From: Chelonobacter sp006228105
GTDB lineage: Bacteria; Pseudomonadota; Gammaproteobacteria; Enterobacterales; Pasteurellaceae
DNA length: 16,966 nucleotides
Assembly (NCBI RefSeq): GCF_006228105.1
Contig: NZ_VDHH01000069.1
Strand: one strand, 5' to 3'
Under the pieces are notes generated by a model, which saw only the letters and a program-made list of their open reading frames with translations, was not told the DNA's origin and ran no database searches. Numbering within the stretch: the first letter of the stretch is position 1; the number at the start of each line of letters is the position of its first letter. A program made the translations under genes and the position numbers. Of this stretch, positions 6,946 to 14,068 are shown piece by piece.

Positions 6946-7974
6946 ATGACGACATTCTGCAAACCAGTTAAAACAAGTGTAGAACACATTAAAACTTGGC
7001 AACAGCGGGGTTTAAATATCCCTAATCAAGAACGAGCAGTACGCTATTTAAATTACATAGGCTATTACCGACTTTCCGCTTATACCATACCTTTCCAAGA
7101 TCCCAAATCAAGTAGTCATCAATTTAAGCAAAATGTGAATTTTGATGATATTTTAAGCCTTTATATCTTTGACCGAGAATTACGTTTATTAGTCATGGAC
7201 GCTATCGAACGAATTGAAGTCGCCATTCGAGCACAAATATCTAACGTGCTTTGCAATGAGTTCAATGATGCCTTTTGGTATCTTGATGAGAACTGCTTCG
7301 ATCAAAATTATCAGCATTTCAGACTGTTAGCAAATATTGAACGACAACGGCTTGAGGAACAAAAACGCTTAAAGCGTGATTATGATGCGATTGAGAGCCG
7401 TAAAAATATCTCATTAGATCAAAAAAGAATATTAAAAGACAAGGTACAAAAAGAAAACTTTCTAAGGCATTATTTGAGTCAATACGATCAACCAAAGCTA
7501 CCGCCGTCTTGGATGATGATAGAAATGCTGACTTGGGGTGACCTAAGCCATTTATATACAGGCGTAAAATCAACTTTGTTACGAAAAAAAATTGCTGGTA
7601 ATTTAGGATTACATGCTCAGGTCTTTGAATCTTGGATAAAAACCTTAAATGATGTCCGCAATGTGTGTGCCCATCATAATCGCTTATGGAACAAAGAATT
7701 TGGTAGAAGTATTAAAATTCCAACATCAAAAAGCATCATATGGCTGCAGCAAGCAGTTATTCTAGCAAATCCGGCAATTCATGCTGAAAAACGCATTTAT
7801 ATGGTATTGGTTGCCTTACAAACCTTATTGTATAAAATCAGTCCAAATTCTCAATGGGCACAACGCTTGAAACAGCTCATGGCTAAATATCCAAAAATCG
7901 CAAAATCCAATATGGGAATGCCCGAAGAATGGCATAATGATGATTTTTGGACATTTGCACTTAAACTCAAATAA
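6946..7974 (+). CDS. AbiD/AbiF-family HEPN protein (Abi_2), predicted abortive-infection RNase
   Basis: The 342-residue product matches the Abi_2 (AbiD/AbiF) family: the N-terminal CKPVKTSVEHIKTWQQRGL and YLNYIGYYRLSAY (residues 5-46), the helix DRELRLLVMDAIERIEVAIR (76-95), a charged helical insert (about 130-175), LPPSWMMIEMLTWGDLSHLY (185-204), and the signature DVRNVCAHHNRLWN (236-249). The last contains an RX4H HEPN motif, Arg238 to His243, the expected ribonuclease site. The family includes phage-exclusion proteins that arrest infected cells. The start at 6946 fits the family N-terminus, although no Shine-Dalgarno is present; longer frames run through the upstream RNA. The gene is AT-rich (60-base sample 7381-7440: 17 G+C, against 33 in 9181-9240 of fruB) and lacks uptake signals, suggesting horizontal gain. 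Its stop is 9 nt before the lipoprotein start. Confidence 0.88.
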   Translation: MTTFCKPVKTSVEHIKTWQQRGLNIPNQERAVRYLNYIGYYRLSAYTIPFQDPKSSSHQFKQNVNFDDILSLYIFDRELRLLVMDAIERIEVAIRAQISNVLCNEFNDAFWYLDENCFDQNYQHFRLLANIERQRLEEQKRLKRDYDAIESRKNISLDQKRILKDKVQKENFLRHYLSQYDQPKLPPSWMMIEMLTWGDLSHLYTGVKSTLLRKKIAGNLGLHAQVFESWIKTLNDVRNVCAHHNRLWNKEFGRSIKIPTSKSIIWLQQAVILANPAIHAEKRIYMVLVALQTLLYKISPNSQWAQRLKQLMAKYPKIAKSNMGMPEEWHNDDFWTFALKLK

Positions 7975-7983
7975 GGGAAATTG

Positions 7984-8472
7984 ATGATAAAGACACGAAT
8001 CCCCCTATACCTCATAATTGTTGGTCTGACAGCTTGTAGCAACAAAGCAGTGATCGATTTACCCGATTCACAGCGTGATGCCAAATCCTATGCTATCGCC
8101 TATCAAGCCACAGTGCAGTCTTTTCAAGGGATTGTAGGCGAGAATTATGAAGTGGATGATTTCACTCGTGGCGCACAGGCTTGGTATCGTGGTGATATCA
8201 AAACCAGCATCGCCAGCATTCGTGATCAGCTGTATAACCAGCTGCAAGACAGTGATTTGTATGCTTTTCGCAGCGGTATTGTATTTGCCGGCGAGTTGCA
8301 AAACAACTTTTCACGGTTAAATCAAAATTGCTGGTCGTTGCTGAACAAGCCCAGCCTGACCCAAGGCATTTATGATGCGATGCGTGATTTACGCCGTGAT
8401 CGCGTGCGTGACGAAAACGATCCATATTTGACGACAGGAACTGAGCAATTTCTACAAAATTGTCGAAAATAG
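7984..8472 (+). CDS. Predicted lipoprotein, function unknown
   Basis: The 162-residue product starts with a basic n-region, a hydrophobic stretch and the lipobox GLTAC-S, giving a lipidated Cys18, so it should be a signal-peptidase-II lipoprotein. Ser19 and Asn20 after the Cys favour outer-membrane sorting under the Lol +2 rule. The mature part is mostly helical and polar, with two further cysteines (116 and 160) that could form a disulfide; I recognise no domain. The start is ATG 7984, with AAGGG at 7973-7977 six nt upstream; an adjacent in-frame TTG at 7981 is too close to that site. The Shine-Dalgarno overlaps the abi stop codon, so the two are probably translated from one message. Base composition is like the core genes, not like abi. 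Confidence 0.7.
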   Translation: MIKTRIPLYLIIVGLTACSNKAVIDLPDSQRDAKSYAIAYQATVQSFQGIVGENYEVDDFTRGAQAWYRGDIKTSIASIRDQLYNQLQDSDLYAFRSGIVFAGELQNNFSRLNQNCWSLLNKPSLTQGIYDAMRDLRRDRVRDENDPYLTTGTEQFLQNCRK

Positions 8473-8477
8473 CAACA

Positions 8478-8499
8478 AAATGTGATTTAGGTCACTTTT
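8478..8499. promoter_or_regulatory. CRP-like binding site upstream of fruBKA
   Basis: TGTGA (8481-8485), six bases, TCACT (8492-8496) is one base off the TGTGA-N6-TCACA consensus and has A/T flanks. It is the canonical class rather than the TGCGA competence class. It lies about 220 bp before fruB and also upstream of a terminator, which is far for direct activation of fru, so its target is uncertain. Confidence 0.55.
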
Positions 8500-8558
8500 T
8501 AGTGATTTTTATTTTGAACTGAAAATCAGAATGGCGAATAATAGCCGATAGATGATAC

Positions 8559-8599
8559 TTGCTGCTTCACTGTTCAAAAATGGGGCAGCAAAGTTTTTT
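8559..8599 (+). terminator. Rho-independent terminator after the lipoprotein gene
   Basis: TTGCTGCTTC (8559-8568) pairs with GGGGCAGCAA (8582-8591) as a 10-bp stem including two G-T pairs, loop 13 nt, then AG and six T (8594-8599). It ends the abi/lipoprotein transcript before the fru promoter. Confidence 0.7.
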
Positions 8600-8609
8600 C
8601 TCTTTTTGC

Positions 8610-8621
8610 TGAAACGTTTCA
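8610..8621. promoter_or_regulatory. FruR/Cra-type operator of the fructose operon
   Basis: TGAAACGTTTCA is a perfect 12-bp palindrome and equals the core Cra (FruR) consensus known from enterobacteria. It lies about 92 bp before the fruB ATG, over the likely promoter (a TTGCTG at 8606-8611 could be the -35). Repression by a FruR protein relieved by fructose 1-phosphate, the substrate of FruK, is the expected control. The promoter hexamers themselves are not clear-cut. Confidence 0.8.
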
Positions 8622-8713
8622 TCAAATAATAAGTGTCATACTTTTGCTTTATTGGTAACCGTTGGAAGAGAGAATTTTCTTTTTCTTAAAACTATCTACA
8701 ACAGGAGCATTGA

Positions 8714-10225
8714 ATGTTTAACTTACCGGAACATAACATTCATTTATCAGCAACCGCCGATAATAAACAACAAGCCATTGAAATGGCTGCCAATGCGTTG
8801 GTGCAAGACGGCTATGTCGCAGCAGGCTATCTTCAAGGAATGCTGGCGCGCGAACAGCAAACATCCACTTTTTTAGGCAACGGCATTGCGATTCCACACG
8901 GCACGCTGGAAACCCGCGATCTGGTCAAAAAAACCGGAGTTCAAATTTTTCAATTTCCAAACGGAATTGAATGGGGCGAAGGTAATACGGCTTATATCGT
9001 GATCGGAATTGCCGCCCGCTCTGACGAGCATCTGGCCTTGTTGCGTCAATTGACCCATGTGTTGGGCGACGACGACACTGCCGCTTCGTTGGTGACGCTG
9101 CAAGACAAAGCTGAGTTTCGTGCGATTTTAATGGGCGAGAAAAAAGAGCCGGCCTTGCAGCAGGATTTCATCACGCTTGATGTCGAGACCAACAGCGCCC
9201 TCACCTTAACCGCCATCAATGCCGGCAAACTGGAAGCTAAAAGTGCGGTTGATGCACGCTTTGTCAGCCAAGTGATTGCCGATCAAGGATTGGTCATCGG
9301 TAACGGGATTGTGTTGAATGACAATGCGCAAGGCAATCAATTTAACGCTGTGGCGTTCAGTCGAGCCAAACAAGCGTTCCATAATGCCAACGGCGAAGCA
9401 GTGCAAGCCGTCATAACGGTTGCCGCCGTTGATGATCAATTAAATTCAGTTTTGGCACGCCTATTAACCGCCGAAACACAAACCGCACTATTACAAGCAA
9501 GCAGCGCCGAGCAAATCATCGCCTTGCTGGACGGAAAATCTGTCGAAACCGATAACGCACAAAGCACAACAAGTGCGGTGCAGCAAGTTGTCGGCACTTT
9601 CACCGTACGTAACGAACACGGTTTACACGCCCGCCCGGGAGCATTATTAGTCAGCACCGTGAAACCTTTTGCCGCAAAAGTCACGGTTGAGAATTTAGAT
9701 CGTCCGACCGCTGCCGTGAATGCCAAAAGTTTGATGAAATTGGTAGCACTGGGCGTCGTCGCCGGTCACCGTTTACGTTTCACCGCTGAAGGTGATGATG
9801 CCAAAGCGGCGATCGAAGCCATTGGCAAAGCCATTGCCGACGGTTTGGGCGAAGGCGTCGGCATTACGCCGAAAGAGCCTGACAGCATTGAAGAGGTGAC
9901 AAGTGCGGTTGCCGCGCCAAGTACTGCATCGACTGCCGCCAGTAGTGGCGAACAAGTCGAAGGCACGTTCAGCTTGAAAAACGAACACGGTTTGCACGCT
10001 CGCCCTTGCGCATTGTTGGTGCAAGAAGCGAAAAAATTCCAGTCAGCGATTACCGTTGAAAATTTGGATCGCCAATCTGCAGCCGTCAGCGCCAAAAGTA
10101 TGATGAAAGTCGTGGCGCTCGGTGCCTTGAAAGGCCATCAGCTACGCTTTGTCGCCAAAGGCGAAGATGCGCAACAGGCGATTGACGCTATCGGCGCCGC
10201 GATTGCCGCCGGTTTAGGAGAATAA
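8714..10225 (+). CDS. fruB: Fructose PTS multiphosphoryl transfer protein: EIIA(Fru)-M-HPr-HPr
   Basis: FruB carries phosphate from enzyme I to FruA. The 503 residues comprise a type-2 EIIA domain (about 1-142; active His62 in AIPHGT), a central domain (about 150-275) resembling a degenerate EIIA without the catalytic His, and two HPr-like FPr domains, 292-380 and 414-503, each with NEHGLHARP (active His305 and His428). E. coli FruB (376) has one HPr; a two-HPr form is known from Haemophilus influenzae. Both HPr domains keep the catalytic His-Ala-Arg and are similar to each other, so this is a tandem duplication. A linker of about 33 residues rich in Ala, Ser and Thr separates them, and uptake signals are in both interdomain linkers. 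It is first gene of fruBKA, with fruK 2 nt downstream. Confidence 0.95.
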   Translation: MFNLPEHNIHLSATADNKQQAIEMAANALVQDGYVAAGYLQGMLAREQQTSTFLGNGIAIPHGTLETRDLVKKTGVQIFQFPNGIEWGEGNTAYIVIGIAARSDEHLALLRQLTHVLGDDDTAASLVTLQDKAEFRAILMGEKKEPALQQDFITLDVETNSALTLTAINAGKLEAKSAVDARFVSQVIADQGLVIGNGIVLNDNAQGNQFNAVAFSRAKQAFHNANGEAVQAVITVAAVDDQLNSVLARLLTAETQTALLQASSAEQIIALLDGKSVETDNAQSTTSAVQQVVGTFTVRNEHGLHARPGALLVSTVKPFAAKVTVENLDRPTAAVNAKSLMKLVALGVVAGHRLRFTAEGDDAKAAIEAIGKAIADGLGEGVGITPKEPDSIEEVTSAVAAPSTASTAASSGEQVEGTFSLKNEHGLHARPCALLVQEAKKFQSAITVENLDRQSAAVSAKSMMKVVALGALKGHQLRFVAKGEDAQQAIDAIGAAIAAGLGE

Positions 10226-10227
10226 TC

Positions 10228-11169
10228 ATGGCAAAGATTGCAACGATCACCCTGAATACGGCTTACGATTTGGTCGGGCGCTTAAAACGCATCGAGTTGG
10301 GCGAAGTCAACACCGTTGAAACTTTGGGGCTGTTTCCGGCAGGCAAAGGCATCAACGTAGCAAAAGTGTTGCACGACTTGGATGTTGCGGTGGCCGTCAG
10401 CGGTTTTCTTGGCGAAGAGAATCAAGGTGACTTCAGCCAACTGTTTCAGGCGTTGAAACTGGACGATAAATTCCAGCGTGTTCCCGGTAAGACGCGTATC
10501 AACGTAAAAATCACTGAAACAGAGGCTGATGTCACCGACCTGAATTTTTTGGGCTACCAAATTGATGATGCCAGCTGGGCAAAATTTGTCCAAGACTCGT
10601 TAAACTGGAGCCAAGATTTTGATGTTATTGCCGTTTGCGGCAGCCTACCGCGTGGCGTCAGTCCGGAACAGTTTACCACTTGGTTAAGCCAACTGGGACA
10701 ACAAGGTGTGAAAGTGGTGTTGGACAGCAGCCACGCCGCCTTAACCGCCGGACTAAAAGCCAAGCCGTGGCTGGTGAAACCGAATCATCGCGAATTAGAG
10801 GCTTGGATCGGTAAACCGCTGAACAGCTTGGAAGAAATTATCACTGCGGCTAAACAATTAAAAGCCGAAGGCATTGCCAATGTGATTATTTCGATGGGCG
10901 CTGAAGGTTCAGTCTGGCTCAGCGAGCAAGCGGTGGTGCAGGCACGCCCGCCAAAATGCGACAACGTGGTCAGCACCGTCGGCGCAGGTGACTCAATGGT
11001 CGCCGGTTTGATTTATGGTATCAGTCAAGGTTGGCAACAAGCGCAGACATTGGCTTTTGCCAGCGCCGTTTCCGCCTTTGCCGTTTCACAAAGTAACGTC
11101 GGCATCAACGACCGCACTTTAGTTGATGACATTTTGCAACAAGTTCAAATTAACGTAATAGAAGGATAA
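10228..11169 (+). CDS. fruK: 1-phosphofructokinase
   Basis: FruK phosphorylates fructose 1-phosphate, the product of PTS uptake, to fructose 1,6-bisphosphate in the cytosol. The 313-residue protein is a PfkB-family ribokinase fold. The first signature begins at AGKGINVAKVLHDLDV (38-53), and the second is VGAGDSMVAGL (251-261) with catalytic base Asp255. ITLNTAYDL at the N-terminus and KPNHREL (184-190) are typical of 1-PfkB. The start ATG at 10228 is 2 nt after the fruB stop, with AGGAG just upstream inside fruB. An uptake signal lies at 11111-11119. Its place between fruB and fruA is the standard order. Confidence 0.96.
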   Translation: MAKIATITLNTAYDLVGRLKRIELGEVNTVETLGLFPAGKGINVAKVLHDLDVAVAVSGFLGEENQGDFSQLFQALKLDDKFQRVPGKTRINVKITETEADVTDLNFLGYQIDDASWAKFVQDSLNWSQDFDVIAVCGSLPRGVSPEQFTTWLSQLGQQGVKVVLDSSHAALTAGLKAKPWLVKPNHRELEAWIGKPLNSLEEIITAAKQLKAEGIANVIISMGAEGSVWLSEQAVVQARPPKCDNVVSTVGAGDSMVAGLIYGISQGWQQAQTLAFASAVSAFAVSQSNVGINDRTLVDDILQQVQINVIEG

Positions 11170-11173
11170 TCAC

Positions 11174-12850
11174 ATGAACATTCTACTGGTAGAAGATGCC
11201 GCTTTAGGCAAGGCGAAAACCTTTTTGGTGCGCCAAGTATTCGCTGCCGCTGTCGCAAATGCCGGACACAAGGTGGTTGAACGTGCCGCCGATGCCGATA
11301 TTGCGCTGGTATTGGGCGACAATTTACCGAACGATCCGCAACTGGTCGGTAAAAAAGTCTATCTGGCAAACTTGAACAGCGCCTTTGCCGCACCGGAAAG
11401 CACCGTTGCCGCTGCACTCACCAAGGCAAGCGATTATGTTGCACCAAGCACCAGTGCGGCCAACGTATCCAGCAATAGCGTGAAAAATATCGTTGCTGTC
11501 ACCGCTTGCCCGACCGGCGTTGCGCACACGTTTATGTCGGCAGAAGCGATCGAAGCCTACGCCAAACAACAAGGTTGGAATGTGAAAGTGGAAACCCGTG
11601 GTCAAGTCGGCGCCGGCAATCCAATCAGTGCCGAAGAAGTTGCTGCGGCTGATTTGGTGTTCGTGGCAGCGGATATTGACGTGGATTTAAGCAAATTTGA
11701 TGGCAAATTGATGTACCGCACGTCTACCGGCTTAGCCCTGAAAAAAACTGCACAAGAGTTCGACAAAGCCTTTAACGAAGCCAAAATCTTCACGGCGACT
11801 GCAGCAAGTGCGGTTAAACAAGAAGCTAAGACCGAGAAAAAAGGCGTATACAGCCACTTAATGACCGGGGTGTCGCATATGTTGCCAGTGGTAGTTGCTG
11901 GCGGATTAATCATCGCGCTGTCATTTGTGTTCGGCATCGAAGCCTTCAAAGAAGAGGGCACCTTGGCAGCAGCACTGATGAAAATTGGCGGCGGCAGTGC
12001 GTTCGGTTTGATGATTCCGGTGTTGTCCGGATATATCGCCTACTCGATTGCTGATCGTCCGGGCTTAACACCAGGTTTGGTCGGCGGGATGCTCGCCAGT
12101 TCAATTGGCGCTGGTTTCCTGGGCGGGATTATCTCCGGTTTCCTTGCTGGCTACGTCGCCAAAGCAATTGCCGATCATGTGAAACTACCTCCAACCATGA
12201 ATGCGTTAAAACCGATTTTAATCATTCCGTTTATCGCGACTTTGGTTGTTGGCTTGGTGATGATTTATATCGTCGGCGAACCGGTTGCATGGATTATGCG
12301 CAGCATGACCGAATTTTTGACCGGGATGCAATCCGGCAGTGCGATTCTGTTGGGGATTATCCTAGGCGCAATGATGTGCTTCGACATGGGCGGCCCGGTC
12401 AACAAAGCGGCTTATACCTTTGGCGTCGGCTTGTTAGCGTCCTCATCCTATTTGCCAATGGCCGCGGTGATGGCGGCAGGTATGGTGCCGGCACTGGGCA
12501 TGGGCTTAGCCACTTTCCTGGCGCGTAAAAAATTCAATGCCAGCGAACGTGAAGGTGGCAAAGCGTCATTCGTGTTGGGGCTATGCTTTATCTCCGAAGG
12601 CGCAATCCCATTCGCTGCTCGTGACCCAATGCGTGTAATCCCAAGCTGTATGGCTGGCGGCGCCTTAACCGGCGCACTTTCAATGCTGTTCGGTGCAAAA
12701 TTGATGGCGCCACACGGTGGTATCTTTGTGTTGGCAATCCCGGGTGCCATTCAACCGGTGTTATTATATCTCGTAGCCATTATCGCAGGTACTGCCCTCA
12801 CCGGCTTCCTGTATGCTGCGATTAAACCAAACGAAGAGAAATTGGTATAA
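11174..12850 (+). CDS. fruA: Fructose-specific PTS EIIBC permease
   Basis: FruA imports fructose across the inner membrane and phosphorylates it to fructose 1-phosphate. The 558 residues show a degenerate IIB' domain (about 1-90), a true IIB domain (about 103-205) with phospho-Cys112 in VTACPTGVAHTFMSAEA, a linker, and a IIC membrane domain (about 225-550) starting at HLMTGVSHMLPVVVAGG. Conserved IIC motifs include CFDMGGPVNKAAY (402-414) and ISEGAIPFAARDP (473-485). Length matches E. coli FruA (563). The start ATG at 11174 is 4 nt after the fruK stop, with AGAAGGA upstream. The IIB-IIC linker holds a perfect uptake signal (11806-11814). Confidence 0.96.
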   Translation: MNILLVEDAALGKAKTFLVRQVFAAAVANAGHKVVERAADADIALVLGDNLPNDPQLVGKKVYLANLNSAFAAPESTVAAALTKASDYVAPSTSAANVSSNSVKNIVAVTACPTGVAHTFMSAEAIEAYAKQQGWNVKVETRGQVGAGNPISAEEVAAADLVFVAADIDVDLSKFDGKLMYRTSTGLALKKTAQEFDKAFNEAKIFTATAASAVKQEAKTEKKGVYSHLMTGVSHMLPVVVAGGLIIALSFVFGIEAFKEEGTLAAALMKIGGGSAFGLMIPVLSGYIAYSIADRPGLTPGLVGGMLASSIGAGFLGGIISGFLAGYVAKAIADHVKLPPTMNALKPILIIPFIATLVVGLVMIYIVGEPVAWIMRSMTEFLTGMQSGSAILLGIILGAMMCFDMGGPVNKAAYTFGVGLLASSSYLPMAAVMAAGMVPALGMGLATFLARKKFNASEREGGKASFVLGLCFISEGAIPFAARDPMRVIPSCMAGGALTGALSMLFGAKLMAPHGGIFVLAIPGAIQPVLLYLVAIIAGTALTGFLYAAIKPNEEKLV

Positions 12851-12869
12851 CCGTTTTCAAATGACAAGG

Positions 12870-12898
12870 AAAACCTCAGCCAGCGGCTGGGGTTTTTT
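12870..12898 (+). terminator. Rho-independent terminator of fruBKA
   Basis: AAAACCTCAGCC (12870-12881), loop AGC, GGCTGGGG (12885-12892) and six T (12893-12898) make a strong intrinsic terminator 19 nt after the fruA stop. Confidence 0.9.
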
Positions 12899-13032
12899 AT
12901 TGCCAATCGCGTGTGTAAGCCTAGAGTCTGTTGAAACGGCGCGCCGATGCACAACAATTCACGCCCCATGCCGTGTAAAATTCATCCTCCTCCCCCTATA
13001 AATAGCAACACAACCTAAAAATTTCTTTATTA

Positions 13033-13060
13033 TTGCTTTCTCAATACGGTTTGCTATAGT
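13033..13060 (+). promoter_or_regulatory. Promoter of the DUF808 gene
   Basis: TTGCTT (13033-13038), 16 bp, then TATAGT (13055-13060) preceded by TG-C, an extended -10. The hexamers sit about 43 bp before the ATG at 13103. The rest of the gap from the fru terminator (12899-13032) shows only the palindrome CGGCGCGCCG at 12937-12946. Confidence 0.6.
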
Positions 13061-13102
13061 GCATTCGATTTTTACACCTGTTTACAACCAAAAGAGACGA
13101 TC

Positions 13103-13984
13103 ATGGCATTTGCTTCACTGTTTACCCTATTAGATGATATCACCGCCGTATTGGACGATGTGGCGCTGATGACCAAAGTCGCTGCCAAGAAAACCGCCGG
13201 TGTGGTCGGTGATGATCTGGCGCTGAATGCCAACCAAGTCGCTGGCGTGCGTGCCGAGCGCGAGCTGCCGGTGGTGTGGGCGGTGGCGAAAGGCTCGTTT
13301 TGGAATAAAGTGATTTTGGTGCCGCTGGCCTTGCTGATTTCATCCTTTTTTCCGGTGGCAATTCCGTATTTATTGATGATTGGCGGCGCCTATCTCTGTT
13401 TTGAAGGCGTGGAAAAGATTTTCCACAAGCTGCTGCACAAACATGACACTGAGGCAGAAAGTGCGGTCAGCGGCGAAATGACCCCGGAACAAGAAAAAGA
13501 CAAGATCAAGGGGGCTATTCGCACTGACTTTATCCTGTCGGCAGAAATCGTCACCATTGCGCTGGGCATGGTCAGCGACTATAACCTGCTGACGCAAACA
13601 CTGGTCTTGTCAGCGATTGCATTGGGGATGACCGTGCTGGTTTACGGCCTGGTTGGTGGCATCGTCAAACTGGACGACCTCGGTTTTTGGCTGATGCGCA
13701 AGCCAAGTGCGGTCAGCCAAGCCCTCGGCAGAGGCATTATTTTTGTGATGCCGCATTTTATGCGCTTGATCAGTGTGGTCGGCACCTTGGCAATGTTCTT
13801 GGTCGGCGGCGGCATCATCGCCCACAATCTAGGCATTCTGCACCACTGGCTAGAGCAGATGAACTGGCTCGACGGCTGGGCGTTTAACCTCGCCAGCCTG
13901 ATTATCGGTGTGGTTTGCGGTGCGGTGGTACTGCTTGTCGTGGCTAGCGTCAGTTCTGTGTTTAAGCGCAAAGTCGCTCATTAA
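13103..13984 (+). CDS. DUF808 (YedI-like) inner-membrane protein
   Basis: The 293-residue protein opens with the family block MAFASLFTLLDDITAVLDDVALMTKVAAKKTAGV (written here in parts: LLDDITAVLDDVA, then KTAGVVGDDLALNANQVAG), followed by several membrane helices (about 69-100, 143-165, 168-190, 218-240, 258-285). This matches DUF808, called YedI in E. coli (305 residues). Function is unknown. A polar insert after the HKHD segment (about 115-135) holds an uptake signal (13459-13467), and a second is at 13705-13713. The gene is monocistronic, with its own promoter and a shared convergent terminator. An AAGAGA-type Shine-Dalgarno precedes the ATG. Confidence 0.9.
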   Translation: MAFASLFTLLDDITAVLDDVALMTKVAAKKTAGVVGDDLALNANQVAGVRAERELPVVWAVAKGSFWNKVILVPLALLISSFFPVAIPYLLMIGGAYLCFEGVEKIFHKLLHKHDTEAESAVSGEMTPEQEKDKIKGAIRTDFILSAEIVTIALGMVSDYNLLTQTLVLSAIALGMTVLVYGLVGGIVKLDDLGFWLMRKPSAVSQALGRGIIFVMPHFMRLISVVGTLAMFLVGGGIIAHNLGILHHWLEQMNWLDGWAFNLASLIIGVVCGAVVLLVVASVSSVFKRKVAH

Positions 13985-14014
13985 ATTAGTCACAACTCAC
14001 AGTCAGAAAGCGCC

Positions 14015-14049
14015 AAAGTGCGGTATCAGCCTCAACCAAGCCGCACTTT
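14015..14049. terminator. Uptake-signal inverted pair acting as bidirectional terminator
   Basis: AAAGTGCGG (14015-14023) and CCGCACTTT (14041-14049) are perfect complements with a 17-nt loop, in the gap between the convergent DUF808 and purT genes. Inverted uptake-signal pairs used as terminators are well known in Pasteurellaceae. The first copy is a full 9-mer; the second has G in place of the first A. No long T run follows on either strand. Confidence 0.7.
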
Positions 14050-14068
14050 CTGCGTAACACCAACCACC

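Noticed and set aside
13140..13971. Long open frames opposite the DUF808 gene
   Set aside because: Low-complexity Arg/Pro/Ala or His/Gln composition typical of antisense shadows; the sense frame has clear family motifs.
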